A stretch of DNA of 64,000 nt from NCBI GenBank assembly GCA_035570275.1, contig DATMNI010000476.1, forward strand, positions 1-64,000, read 5' to 3'. Origin of the DNA: DATMNI01 sp035570275 (lineage in GTDB: Bacteria; Acidobacteriota; Terriglobia; Bryobacterales; Bryobacteraceae). Under the pieces are notes generated by a model. That model did not search any database and was not told where the DNA came from. It saw only the letters and a program-made list of their open reading frames with translations. The position numbers and the translations under genes were made by a program. Below, piece after piece: positions 27,888 through 37,146 of the stretch (positions within the stretch are counted from its first letter, which is position 1; each line of letters opens with the position of its first letter).

Positions 27888-27903
27888 AGCACTTTCGATT
27901 CCA
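27888..27903 (-). promoter_or_regulatory. Possible sigma-54 promoter before second PrsT-like gene
   Basis: Minus-strand TGGAATCGAAAGTGCT has exact GG-N10-GC spacing with TGG-A in the -24 box and GTGCT at -12. The start site would be near 27877, 22 nt before ATG 27855. Weaker than the three main sites. Confidence 0.35.
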
Positions 27904-28040
27904 TCTCCTCCTCTTATAGGTGAGGCAACTTTGCGATTTACAAGCGATTTGTCTGACAATTTCATGAACGGCCCGACCGATGGGAAGTAGCCCGATCGCC
28001 AGGTCGCCCCACAGTCATAGATATCAAAGCGCTTTTGACA

Positions 28041-28057
28041 TGGCTAGTGAATTGCAT
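28041..28057 (+). promoter_or_regulatory. Sigma-54 promoter of PEP-CTERM gene 2
   Basis: TGGCTAGTGAATTGCAT: exact GG-N10-GC spacing, TGGC at -24 and a perfect TTGCA at -12. The predicted start site is near 28067, only a few nt before ATG 28074, so the message would have a very short leader. Confidence 0.7.
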
Positions 28058-28073
28058 GTGTCTGGTGCAAACC

Positions 28074-28982
28074 ATGTACACAACGTTAAGACGCTATTTT
28101 CTTCCGCTCATATGGATCCTGACCGCGACGTCCGTTCCGGTCTTCGCCGACGACCTTAGTTTCGTGCCCAATAGTTGGACTCAGGTCTGGGCCAATTTCG
28201 GCACCAGCTCGTACCAAGCGGTGGACAACACTCTGGGAGCCGCCAGGTTTCACATTTTCTGCCTGGATTTCAACGATGAGATTGCTCCGCCATTCGACTG
28301 GTCGGCCACTATCCGCCCGCTCAATCAGACGAACGTCACCAACGATGCGCAATTTGGTGGAAATTACGGATTCGGAATTACCCCCGGCGCAACCACCGGC
28401 GGTAACTTCGCTTTCACGCAGGACCCGAATCCCTCCTCCTCCTCCTCGCCGCCCTTCGTCCAGTTGAATACCACAAACGACAGCGCCTACACCCGCTATC
28501 TGGAGGCGGCATGGCTTTTCTCCAATATCGAAAAGGCGCGTGACGCTCAAACTGAAATCATCTCGCAGGTCGCGGCTTGGGAATTATTCGTCGAGGCGCA
28601 GAATCAGTCGCGCTTGCAGGGACTGATCAACGGAACAGGGGACACGTGGGCCTTTACGAATTATCAGAATTCCCCGAATTACCTCACCACCACGCCGGGC
28701 ATTCAAGCCGGTACACCAATGAGCTTCGAGCGTGCCGTTGATGAAGCGCTCAACGCGGCTCAGGCGGCCATCGCTGACAACTGGGTTACATCGAAGTATT
28801 CAGGAACGTGGGACATAGTAACCGCCGATAAGGCATGGGTGGCCTCCCAATCCAATGGTGGTATCACTCCCGCGCAAGAGTTCCTCACCCCCGATGCACC
28901 GGTGCCGGAGCCCGCAGCGGTGTTCCTGTTTGGCACCGTATTGGTCGTCGTCGCCATCCTGATCCGCCGCAAGTTGGCATGA
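28074..28982 (+). CDS. PEP-CTERM sorting domain protein
   Basis: About 302 aa. Signal peptide TTLRRYFLPLIWILTATSVPVFA, mature start DDLSFVPNSW; body with CLDFNDEIAPPFDWSA and many Ser/Thr/Asn, including PNPSSSSSPP; C-terminal sorting signal APVPEPAAVFLFGTVLVVVA with tail LIRRKLA. Start ATG 28074 is chosen because the sigma-54 site lies just upstream; the frame could extend to 28035, but that would precede the predicted transcript start. No clear Shine-Dalgarno. The body suggests a secreted structural or adhesive protein; enzyme motifs are not visible. Confidence 0.85.
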   Translation: MYTTLRRYFLPLIWILTATSVPVFADDLSFVPNSWTQVWANFGTSSYQAVDNTLGAARFHIFCLDFNDEIAPPFDWSATIRPLNQTNVTNDAQFGGNYGFGITPGATTGGNFAFTQDPNPSSSSSPPFVQLNTTNDSAYTRYLEAAWLFSNIEKARDAQTEIISQVAAWELFVEAQNQSRLQGLINGTGDTWAFTNYQNSPNYLTTTPGIQAGTPMSFERAVDEALNAAQAAIADNWVTSKYSGTWDIVTADKAWVASQSNGGITPAQEFLTPDAPVPEPAAVFLFGTVLVVVAILIRRKLA

Positions 28983-29121
28983 TTTCGATGTGGGAGCGTG
29001 ATCTGAGGTTCCGGTGGCCGGTTGCTTGCAGTCCTCCACTCTCGACCCAGTTGCATCCCTGCACGAGCCTACCAGTTCTAGATGGTAATTGACCCCGTCC
29101 ATTGGGGGAAAATGGTAGCCC

Positions 29122-29493
29122 TCAATGCGGCAGGCAATTTCCCGTCTGTCCCTCCCGTGTCTCAGGATCCAAACGCACGACGCTAACTTCACAGTGCAGT
29201 CGCAACTCGAGCCTCTCGCTGCGCGGATCGTGTGCCGGCAGGCTCAGGATGCACAGCACCGCCCCGGAGAGATCCACAGGCACGGGGGAGAGGCAGTAGA
29301 AGCCGGCGCTGCTGAGATTCCTCGTGATGCTCTCAATGACGGTGTCACTATTCATGCGGAATAACCTCACGGGCCAGCACAACTCCGCTCCCGGCTGCGT
29401 TCGGCGATCCCGTGGGGCCGCGGAGTGGATACTTAGGCCCACTGGTTCCACCTTGGGCGGGAACTCGGTTGTTCTTGATGGCATAATAGGCAA
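29122..29493 (-). pseudogene. PilZ-domain protein with C-terminal frameshift
   Basis: The frame has the RRTQPGAELCWPVRLFRM start (RxxxR-like), TRNLSSAGFYCLSP, LSGAVLCILSLPAHDP and LRLHCEVSVVRLD, the order of a c-di-GMP-binding PilZ domain. The expected end (REIACRIEGYHF) is in the next frame from about 29135, so one base has been lost or gained, and the read frame ends NCLPH. It may be a disabled gene or a single sequencing error. PilZ proteins commonly tune exopolysaccharide output, which fits the context. Start could be ATG 29493 or 29484. Confidence 0.55.
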
Positions 29494-29720
29494 ACGGTAC
29501 TATCTGGTCAGCGCGTTTCTCGCCAACGCCGACTACGGTCCGCACACTCCACCGTATCCGATTAATTGCGAAGAACTTGCACTTCGTACCGAAGTTTCTC
29601 AGAAAGTTACTAAAATGTAGACGTTACTCTAAAGTTCTAGCGGTAGTCCGTCCTTTTCCGTATTGGATATCCCCGCAAGTCGCGATATGCTAAGCCTGTG
29701 CAAGCATCTTATAGGCCCTA

Positions 29721-30071
29721 ATGCCTGTTATTACGCTCAGGCTGATCTCGGGGGACGTCGAGCTTTACAAGAGCTGCCGCGAGATCATTGCGGTGCAAGC
29801 CGGCGGAACATGGCGAATTGTGACTGGTTTGCCGGCAGCCGAGTCCGACGAAGATCTATATATTTGGGACTATAGCGACACTTTCGTATTTCCCGAGTCG
29901 ATTCACCATGACCCTGCCAAGCATATGTTTCTGGTGGACCGGAGATCGGCCGCCAGAGTCCGGGAACAGGCGCCGTTTTCCGATGTTCTGCTGAAGCCGG
30001 TGACGCGGGCCACATTGACCGCTTTTCTCGGGCTCCCGCTCCGGGCGCACGGCCGCTCGCATGTCCGGTAG
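29721..30071 (+). pseudogene. Stub of a sensor kinase with receiver-like N-terminus
   Basis: 116-aa frame: ITLRLISGDVELYKSCREII, DEDLYIWDYSDTF, SIHHDPAKHMFLVDRRSAA and SDVLLKPVTRATLTAFLGLP, which looks like a divergent receiver fold ending in the VLLKPV motif. After the stop the next frame (from about 30061) reads ESLRAVRDEMLQ, which from memory precedes the HisKA domain in acidobacterial kinases of this type, and then ends at PSVDN 30 codons later. The catalytic domains are absent. It sits directly upstream of the sigma-54 response regulator and could be the remains of its cognate kinase. Confidence 0.5.
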
Positions 30072-30215
30072 CGAGAGTCTACGGGCGGTCAGGGACGAGA
30101 TGCTCCAGATCGCGCCAATAAAGTATTGCAGCCCTTCAGTCGATAACTAGATCAGTTGTAGACTTCGAACGTGTAGAACCGGTTTTGCGGCTGGAACTGT
30201 ATTCGGAAATCACTC

Positions 30216-31700
30216 ATGCTGGCACCAACTAGAAACGGGCGAATCGTTATCATCGGCGGAGACGAACTGAACGTACGCGGATATCTGGAGATGGCGTTGA
30301 AGTGCCTGGGCCATCGGGTGGCACTGGCGCTGGATGGCGAAGAGGTATTAGATATCCTTCGCAATTCGCCCTCGGATATCGGGGCCGTGGTCTTGGATTT
30401 CACGATGCCACGAAAGAACGGCCTTGATACTCTGCGTGAAATCCGGGCGGTCAACCCATCGCTCCCCGTCATCATGATTTCGGGACTCATGTCGAGCGCC
30501 AACATCGTCGCCGCCATGAAGTCTGGAGCTTCCGACTTTTTGTGCCAGCCGATCGCGCACGAGGATCTGCGGAATGCCATCACCCGTGCCATGGAGGCGC
30601 AAAGCATCGAGCCGCGAGTTGCACGGCCCCATGCCGCTCCTGCCGGCAATGGCGTTTTCCATTCCGTTGCCCCACGCATGCGCGAGATTGACGCCTTCGT
30701 TGCCAAGATCGGATGGTCGGAAGCGCCCGTCCTGATCCAGGGCGAAACCGGTAGCGGCAAAGAAGTGCTGGCCCGTCAACTCCATGCCAATTCGCCGCGG
30801 GCAAACATGCCGTTCCTGAAACTCAATTGCGCGGCACTGCCGCCCGAACTGGTGGAGAGCGAACTGTTCGGTTACGAGCGCGGCGCTTTTACGGGCGCGT
30901 TCCAGAAGAAGGCTGGCATGTTCGAGTTGGCCAACGGCGGAACGATCATGCTGGATGAGATCGGCGATATGGAGGTCCGCCTTCAGGCCAAGTTATTGCA
31001 GGTCCTCCAGGATTACGAGTTTCACCGCATCGGCGGCAAGGAAACCATCCGTGTGGACGTGCGCGTCATGGCGGCGACTCATCGGGATTTGGAACAATGT
31101 ATTGCGGACCGGTCTTTCCGCGAGGATCTTTACTACCGGCTGAATGTCATCAACATGCACCTGCCCCCGCTCAGGGACCGTAGGGAGGACATCGTCCCCC
31201 TGGTCGAATACTTCATGCGCAAACACGACACGCAGGGCACGCCGTTACCGCTGCTCACGCCGGAACTGCGGCACGCTTTGATTGCCTACAACTGGCCCGG
31301 TAATGTGCGCGAATTGGAAAACGTGATCCGGCGCTTCCTGATTATGGGCAACGCGGACGCCTCGGTTCGCGATCTGCGTGCTAAAGCGACCCGCAAGGAG
31401 ACCACGCCGGCTCCGCCTGGCGCCAACGGCACGGCCGACCTGCCGGTGCTCGTCAGCGCCGTCGATCTATCCATTTTGGACGAGGTTGTCAGGGCCAAGG
31501 ATCAGGCCGAGACCGACGCCATCATGACCGCGCTGAATACCACACATTGGAACCGGAAACAGGCCGCCACACTATTGAAGGCTGACTACAAGGCACTGCT
31601 GTACAAAATGAAGAAACTGGGCATCGAAGGGAAAAGCGGCCCTTCGATTGCCTCTCAGGATAAAGAATCGCTACGCAGCATGGCGGTGGCACAGAGATGA
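30216..31700 (+). CDS. prsR: Sigma-54-dependent response regulator, PrsR type
   Basis: 494 aa. Receiver domain (about 8-125) with phospho-acceptor Asp61 in VVLDFTMP, but Gln111 in CQPI replaces the conserved Lys of the usual KP motif. AAA+ domain: Walker A GETGSGKE (176-183), GAFTGA loop (223-228), Walker B GGTIMLDEIGD (about 241-251), RLNVINMHLPPLRDR and YNWPGNVRELENVIRRF. C-terminal Fis-type HTH HWNRKQAATLLKADYKALLY. All elements for activating sigma-54 promoters are intact, so it is the likely activator of the sites at 16.7, 18.5 and 28.0 kb. No Shine-Dalgarno is obvious at ATG 30216. Confidence 0.88.
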   Translation: MLAPTRNGRIVIIGGDELNVRGYLEMALKCLGHRVALALDGEEVLDILRNSPSDIGAVVLDFTMPRKNGLDTLREIRAVNPSLPVIMISGLMSSANIVAAMKSGASDFLCQPIAHEDLRNAITRAMEAQSIEPRVARPHAAPAGNGVFHSVAPRMREIDAFVAKIGWSEAPVLIQGETGSGKEVLARQLHANSPRANMPFLKLNCAALPPELVESELFGYERGAFTGAFQKKAGMFELANGGTIMLDEIGDMEVRLQAKLLQVLQDYEFHRIGGKETIRVDVRVMAATHRDLEQCIADRSFREDLYYRLNVINMHLPPLRDRREDIVPLVEYFMRKHDTQGTPLPLLTPELRHALIAYNWPGNVRELENVIRRFLIMGNADASVRDLRAKATRKETTPAPPGANGTADLPVLVSAVDLSILDEVVRAKDQAETDAIMTALNTTHWNRKQAATLLKADYKALLYKMKKLGIEGKSGPSIASQDKESLRSMAVAQR

Positions 31701-31940
31701 TGCACGAAACAATTACAATGTGATGGGCCCTGTAACCGCCGTTGACGAGAGCTTTTCCTGGAGGTGCCCACCTGCGCTACAGGATCGCGAGCCATACAGC
31801 GCGGGTTCCCGTGCCTGCGCGCCTGGGCGCCCGCGCCCCAGCAACGAACGGGATCGAGCTGTGCGAGCGGGCGCTACGGGACAGCGAAGGCACTCGCTTG
31901 AGGAGCAAGCCGCGCGTTGTCTAACGTCTAATGCGTCGGC

Positions 31941-32525
31941 TCATGGTTGGTGCTTCTCCAGCACGCTCTCGATCCGGCGGTCGGGAACGAGCCAAAGAAG
32001 GGCCGCGAACGTATACAAGCCGCTCGCAATCCACGGACTGACGAACGCCAGCGGGATGGCGGCCAAGTAGATTGCCGGCGAAAGTTTGCCTTTCCAATCG
32101 CGACCGAGGGCTGAGGCGAGCAGCGAATTTGGTCCTTGGCGGGCGATGATGGCGCACTGTAGAACGTAGTACGCGATGGCGGCCATCAGCAGCACGACGC
32201 CGTATGCCGCGGTGGGCGTGGGCGCGAGGTGGTTCTCGCCCATCCATGCGGCCGAGAAGGGAAATAGAGAGAGCCAGAACAATAGGTGCAGATTCGCCCA
32301 TAGGATACCGGCGCTCACCTGTTTGGTCGAATGGAACAGGTGGTGATGGTTGTTCCAATATATTCCGACATAGGTAAAGCTCAACACGTAGCCCAAGAAC
32401 ACTGGGATCAGTGGCGCCAGCGCAGCAAGATCGGCGCCGCGCGGCACTTTCAACTCCAGAACCATGATGGTGATGATGATGGCCAGCACGCCATCACTGA
32501 AGGCTTCCACACGGTTACTTTCCAT
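31941..32525 (-). CDS. TMEM175-family (DUF1211) membrane channel
   Basis: 194 aa, six membrane helices, with the family signature RVEAFSDGVLAIIITIMVLE at residues 5-24. Prokaryotic TMEM175 proteins are potassium-permeable channels of the inner membrane. On the minus strand TAACAT lies 6 nt upstream of the ATG without a Shine-Dalgarno, suggesting a leaderless transcript. It is unrelated to the neighbouring exopolysaccharide genes. The 240 bp between it and the response regulator contain no gene I can support. Confidence 0.85.
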   Translation of the reverse strand: MESNRVEAFSDGVLAIIITIMVLELKVPRGADLAALAPLIPVFLGYVLSFTYVGIYWNNHHHLFHSTKQVSAGILWANLHLLFWLSLFPFSAAWMGENHLAPTPTAAYGVVLLMAAIAYYVLQCAIIARQGPNSLLASALGRDWKGKLSPAIYLAAIPLAFVSPWIASGLYTFAALLWLVPDRRIESVLEKHQP

Positions 32526-32768
32526 CCAGCGATGTTAACGGGAGAGAGGGTGGCGGGGCAATCGGCACTCTTGCGCGGCGCCCCATAACCCCGACGCCGC
32601 CCCTAGCGCCACGACGCGGGTCGCGTCAGACTCGTGCCGAGCCCGCAAGAGCCGGCGGCTAGGGGCGAGCATCGTCATCCAGCCAAGCACACCTTCCGGC
32701 ACCCGGACATCCGCTCCGAGAACCTGGCGAACTGCCAGGCGCTTGTCATGCCCGCATCTCTCCACGCC

Positions 32769-35700
32769 CTAAAACATCACCTTCAGCGCCATCTGCATGA
32801 CCCGCGCCGGATTGGTGGCGCTGATGACGCCCGCGCTCGAAGACCCGATAACGGCGCTCGGGTTGTTGAAGTTGGTGTGGTTGAACGTATTGAACATCTC
32901 CGCCCGGTAGGTGAGCTTGATCCGCTCCTTGATCGGGAAATTCCTGTGAATGCCCAGGTCGAAATTGAAGTAGCCTGGTCCCACCAGGATGCCCGGTCCC
33001 GCGGTTCCCCAGGTATACTGCGACGGAATGGAAAACGCCGCCGTGTTGAACCAGTGGGTGATGGTGCGCTGGTCCGATGGCAGGTTGGGAGTGCCGTTCA
33101 GATTCGGCCGCTCCGTGGGAGAGACGTTGACGGTGGCGCCGGTCAACACATTCGAAACCGAGGTTGCTTCCGACGGTCCGAAGTGCATGCCCGTGTACAT
33201 CGTCCAGATGCCGGAAACATCCCAGTCCCCGATGAGGTACGACGCAATTCCCTTGTTCACGTACTGGCGGCCCGTGCCGAACGGCAGTTCATAAACGTGG
33301 TTGATCACCACCATGTGGCGCCGGTCCTCGGGCAGATTGCCCCACTCGCAGACGTAGCACAGGCTGTTCTGCGGCCTCGTGGAACTCCCCGGACCGTTGG
33401 TCTGGCCCATGTTGTGCGACCACGTCCAGGCCAGGCCCCCCGTCAGTCCCCGGCTGTATCGCTTGGTGACTTTCACCTGCATGGCATTGTATTTCGCCAT
33501 TCCCCAGTTTGTCCGGAAATCGATGTCTCCCAGCACCGGGTTGACGGAATAGAGAGGCCGGCGGGGCCCCAAAGCTCCCGGGCCCGGCAGCGCCTGGTTC
33601 CCTACCAAAGAATTGGTCATGTGCTCCGTCAGCGTGCGCACGTAGCCCACGTCCAGTAGCAGATTGGAAACCAGCTCCCGCTGCACGCCGACGTTGAACT
33701 GCAACGACTCGTTCAGCTTCATGTGGGCGTCGTAGTTGTAGTACAGGCCGATCAACTGCGTCGGGTCGTTAAGGTCGGGCACGACTGGAAGCGGTATGCC
33801 CTGCGAGAGCCGGAGCGTGGGAGCCGCGTTCTGGTCCGTGGTGAATTGCTGGATCACGTTCATGGGCGGATTCGCGTTGAGCATCTTGCCGCCGTTGAAG
33901 CCTTCGAAATACGACATGCCGAGGCCGGCACGCAGCACCGTCTTTCCATCCTTGGTGAGCTGTTGCGCGATGCCCAGCCGCGGCGCAAAGTCGTGCCGGT
34001 CCAGACACACCAGGGAGCGGCCGCAATCCCCATTCAGGTTCTGGGTGGATGTGCCGGCAACCGCAAACTTGCCCGTGCCCACGTTGATGTTGGCCCACCG
34101 GTTGTGAACCTCGTAGGGAGGCGCCTGCAGTTCCCAGCGAAGTCCATAAGTGATGGTCAGCCGGCTGGTCGCACGCCAGGCGTCTTCGGCGAAGGTCGAG
34201 CCTTCCCAAACGCGCAAACCGAAGGCCCCGAACTGTTCGCTGCGCACGATCACCGGGCTGGCTCCCAGGGCGAAGTCTGCCAGGGCCGTGGCTGCCGAGC
34301 TGGTCCCGATCTGCCGCGTGAACTGCCCTCCGAAGCTATATTGGCCTCGCGGGGCCGTCGATGTGTGCCCGTTGAACCGGTGGCGCGTGTAGCCGCCGCC
34401 AACCTTGATGGTATGCCTGCCCTTGACCACGGTAAGAACGTCTTCGAATGGGATCGAGACCGAGTGCGTGAACTCGGGATACGAGTTGCTGTCTCCTATG
34501 GCCGTGAACCCGCTGATCGGCAGGTAAGGCAATCCCAGGTTGTAGTTGCTGATGTTGAGATTCGGAATCCCCAGGCTGCCGGCGGAGCTGTGGGTGCTGT
34601 CGCTGTTGAATATCTCCAGCCAGTCGCGCAGGATTCCGAAGTGGAACTCGTTCACCGTGTTCGGGCCGATCACTTTGGTGAAGTTCGCCGTTACAGACCA
34701 GTTCGATGTGCTGCTAGGTCCGCCGTTGCCGCCTGTCTGGAGGTATTGCCCCACGTCGGCGCCGCCATGGTTCGGCCCCACCGGAAGCACCCCGGCCGCA
34801 AAGCCCAATGCATTGTCGTAGCTGTATTTGAAGAAGAGCCGGTCAGCTTTGCCGATGTTCTGGTCGACGCGAATGTCGTACTGGTCGTCGCGCTGCGAAC
34901 CAGCCGGGTTGAACACGAAGTTGTTGGTGGCGCCCGAAGAGGTCGGCGCGGGCAGCAACTGAATGATCTTTCCGGCGGCCGGGTCGAGCAACTGTGCGGG
35001 GATGATATTTCCCGCAAATGGTACCCGTACCGTGGCTCCGTTCGCCCCCACGGCCGTTTGGTAAGGATTGTAAAGCGTGGACGGGAACTGGCTGAAATCG
35101 CCGGTCTGTACCATCTGCTGCTGCGCCAGCGTGGGGATGGTGTCCACCTGGGTAACCGGCTGCACAATGCGGATGCCCTGGTAGTCTGCGAAGAGAAAGG
35201 TCCTGTCCTTCCGGATGGGCCCGCCGATGGTGCCGCCGAATTCGTTGCGCCGGAACGGCGCCTTGGGTTTGCCCGCCTGGTTGCCAAAAAACGTATTGGC
35301 GTCCATGACGCTGTTGCGCAGGTACTCGAAAGCGCTCCCGTGGAAAACGTTGGTGCCGCTCTTGGTGAGCACGATCGTTACTCCGCCCGCCGAGTTGCCG
35401 TATTGCGCCGAGTAATCGCTGGCCAGGATACGCGTCTCCTGGATGCCCTCCACCGGCGGGTTCATCACCAGCGTGCTGATCCACAATTGGCGGTTGTACA
35501 GCCCGTCGATCAGGTACGCGTTGTTGTTCGCCGTGGCCCCGTTGAGGCTGATCCCGTTATTGACGCGCATGGTGTACCCGGTAAGGGCGGCCGCCATGCC
35601 CGGAGTTGAGGGCGAGGCGCCCGGCATGAGCTGGAGCAGGTTGGTGAACGAGCGCTCGTTCAGCGGCATTTCCATGGTCTGCGTGCTGTTGATGAGCGTC

Positions 35701-36098
35701 GAGACGGTGGCGGTTTGCGACTGCACCAGCGACACCTCCGCCTGCACCTCCACGCTCTGCTGCACGTTCCCCACGGACAACTGGAGATCCACCGTGATGG
35801 TGTCGGCGGCCGTCAGTTCCAGCCCGGAGCGGACCAGCTTCTGAAAGCCGCGATGCTCGGCCGTCACCGTGATCCGCCCCGTGGGAAACGAATTGGCCGC
35901 GAATTGCCCGCTGTCGTTGGTCGTGGTCGTCCGGGAGAACTGCGTTCCCTCGTTAGTGATGGTAACTGTCGCGCCCGGAACCGAGGCCCCCCCTTGATCC
36001 GTGACTGTCCCGACGATGTTGCCCAGCACTTGCGCCGACAAGCTGCATGCCGTCAGCCCCAGCATAACGGCATAGAAAAAGACGCTTCGTCTCGACAT
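32769..36098 (-). CDS. TonB-dependent receptor, Oar-like
   Basis: 1109 aa outer-membrane receptor. Signal peptide to SLSAQ, then a carboxypeptidase-regulatory-like domain (VGTVTDQGGASVPGATVTIT, about 30-110), a plug (VNNGISLNGATANNNAYLID; YSAQYGNSAGGVTIVLTKSG) and a large 22-strand-type barrel ending RVMQMALKVMF with terminal Phe. It imports an unknown large substrate using TonB energy. ATG 36098 has GGAGG 6-7 nt upstream; TATAAT on this strand at 36149-36144 could be the -10 box. No SusD-like partner is adjacent. Confidence 0.88.
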   Translation of the reverse strand: MSRRSVFFYAVMLGLTACSLSAQVLGNIVGTVTDQGGASVPGATVTITNEGTQFSRTTTTNDSGQFAANSFPTGRITVTAEHRGFQKLVRSGLELTAADTITVDLQLSVGNVQQSVEVQAEVSLVQSQTATVSTLINSTQTMEMPLNERSFTNLLQLMPGASPSTPGMAAALTGYTMRVNNGISLNGATANNNAYLIDGLYNRQLWISTLVMNPPVEGIQETRILASDYSAQYGNSAGGVTIVLTKSGTNVFHGSAFEYLRNSVMDANTFFGNQAGKPKAPFRRNEFGGTIGGPIRKDRTFLFADYQGIRIVQPVTQVDTIPTLAQQQMVQTGDFSQFPSTLYNPYQTAVGANGATVRVPFAGNIIPAQLLDPAAGKIIQLLPAPTSSGATNNFVFNPAGSQRDDQYDIRVDQNIGKADRLFFKYSYDNALGFAAGVLPVGPNHGGADVGQYLQTGGNGGPSSTSNWSVTANFTKVIGPNTVNEFHFGILRDWLEIFNSDSTHSSAGSLGIPNLNISNYNLGLPYLPISGFTAIGDSNSYPEFTHSVSIPFEDVLTVVKGRHTIKVGGGYTRHRFNGHTSTAPRGQYSFGGQFTRQIGTSSAATALADFALGASPVIVRSEQFGAFGLRVWEGSTFAEDAWRATSRLTITYGLRWELQAPPYEVHNRWANINVGTGKFAVAGTSTQNLNGDCGRSLVCLDRHDFAPRLGIAQQLTKDGKTVLRAGLGMSYFEGFNGGKMLNANPPMNVIQQFTTDQNAAPTLRLSQGIPLPVVPDLNDPTQLIGLYYNYDAHMKLNESLQFNVGVQRELVSNLLLDVGYVRTLTEHMTNSLVGNQALPGPGALGPRRPLYSVNPVLGDIDFRTNWGMAKYNAMQVKVTKRYSRGLTGGLAWTWSHNMGQTNGPGSSTRPQNSLCYVCEWGNLPEDRRHMVVINHVYELPFGTGRQYVNKGIASYLIGDWDVSGIWTMYTGMHFGPSEATSVSNVLTGATVNVSPTERPNLNGTPNLPSDQRTITHWFNTAAFSIPSQYTWGTAGPGILVGPGYFNFDLGIHRNFPIKERIKLTYRAEMFNTFNHTNFNNPSAVIGSSSAGVISATNPARVMQMALKVMF

Positions 36099-36357
36099 GG
36101 AAACCTCCTTCTATGGCTCCCCATTTGCGCCCTGGCTGCATAGATTATAATCCCACCTCATGGGTTCCTGTGCCGTAGCGAATCGGGCGTCAGGCGGCGG
36201 TCGCCTGGAGGAGACGAGAGACCGCGGTGAGCCGCGCGTAGCGGTCCGGCCAGTGATCGACCGAAGGCGCCCCAGGCCCGCGCGGAACAGGGTATCCGCT
36301 TGCGTGCCACAGCACGCGAGCCCACCTCCGCCAGCAGCTTCGGTATACTGATGGGCC

Positions 36358-37146
36358 ATGACTAGGAGACAAATTGTGAAGTCCGGCGGGATCGGTGCTG
36401 CAGCGGTCGTGTTGCACGGGCAAGATCCGGCGCACGCGTCGGCTTCGGTGAAGTCACTCGTCTTTGACGTTTTCGGCACTGTGGTCGACTGGCGTGGATC
36501 GATCATCGAAGAAGGCAAGGCTTGGGGAAAAACCAAGGGCATCAGCGTCGAATGGGCCCGGTTTGCGGATCAATGGCGGGACGGCTACATGCCTTCCATG
36601 GACAAGGTGCGAAAAGGCGAAATGCCCTGGACCAACCTCGACCGGCTGCATCGCGCCATGCTGGAAGACCTGCTCAGGGAATTTCACATCGAGGGCCTTT
36701 CCGAGGAAGAAAAGGACCACTGGAACCGCGTCTGGCACCGCCTGAGGCCGTGGCCCGACTCCGTTCGCGGGCTCACGCGCCTTAAGAAGAAGTACACGAT
36801 TGCGCCGCTCTCGAACGGCAACGTCGCGCTACTCACCGATATGGCCAAGCACGCCGGTATTCCGTGGGACCTCATTCTTTCGGCCGAGCTAGCCAGGCAT
36901 TACAAGCCCGATCGGGAAGCTTACCTCACTGCGGTCAGCCTGCTGGAGCTGAAGCCCAATGAAGTGATGATGTGCGCGGCCCACTCCATCGATCTGATCG
37001 CTGCGCGCGACTGCGGTCTACGCACTGGCTTCATCCATCGGCCCGACGAATTCGGATCAATGCGCAAGGCGGACAAGGCCAACCCAGGCGATTTCGACGT
37101 GGTGTCGACGGATATGCTGGATCTCGCGTCGAAACTCGGAGCGTAA
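36358..37146 (+). CDS. Haloacid dehalogenase type II-like hydrolase with Tat-like signal
   Basis: 262 aa HAD hydrolase. The N-terminus MTRRQIVKSGGIGAAAVVLH has a twin-arginine pattern, so export is possible. HAD motif I is VFDVFGTVVDWRGS, motif II APLSNGN, motif III Lys in HYKPDREAYL and motif IV MCAAHSIDLIAARDCG, matching L-2-haloacid dehalogenases. Motif IV carries AHSID where the family often has AHxxDL. TATACT lies 8 nt upstream of ATG with no Shine-Dalgarno, as in other leaderless candidates here. Substrate is unknown. Confidence 0.82.
   Translation: MTRRQIVKSGGIGAAAVVLHGQDPAHASASVKSLVFDVFGTVVDWRGSIIEEGKAWGKTKGISVEWARFADQWRDGYMPSMDKVRKGEMPWTNLDRLHRAMLEDLLREFHIEGLSEEEKDHWNRVWHRLRPWPDSVRGLTRLKKKYTIAPLSNGNVALLTDMAKHAGIPWDLILSAELARHYKPDREAYLTAVSLLELKPNEVMMCAAHSIDLIAARDCGLRTGFIHRPDEFGSMRKADKANPGDFDVVSTDMLDLASKLGA

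Noticed and set aside
27443..27904. Frame starting MESKVLLYSLTN with AGGAGGAG upstream
   Set aside because: The Shine-Dalgarno is only 0-2 nt from the ATG, and the frame is antiphase to the PrsT-like lipoprotein, whose lipobox is in the other frame.
33723..35609. 628-codon open frame on the plus strand
   Set aside because: It lies antisense to the TonB-dependent receptor and is a by-product of high GC; no domain or signal is recognisable.
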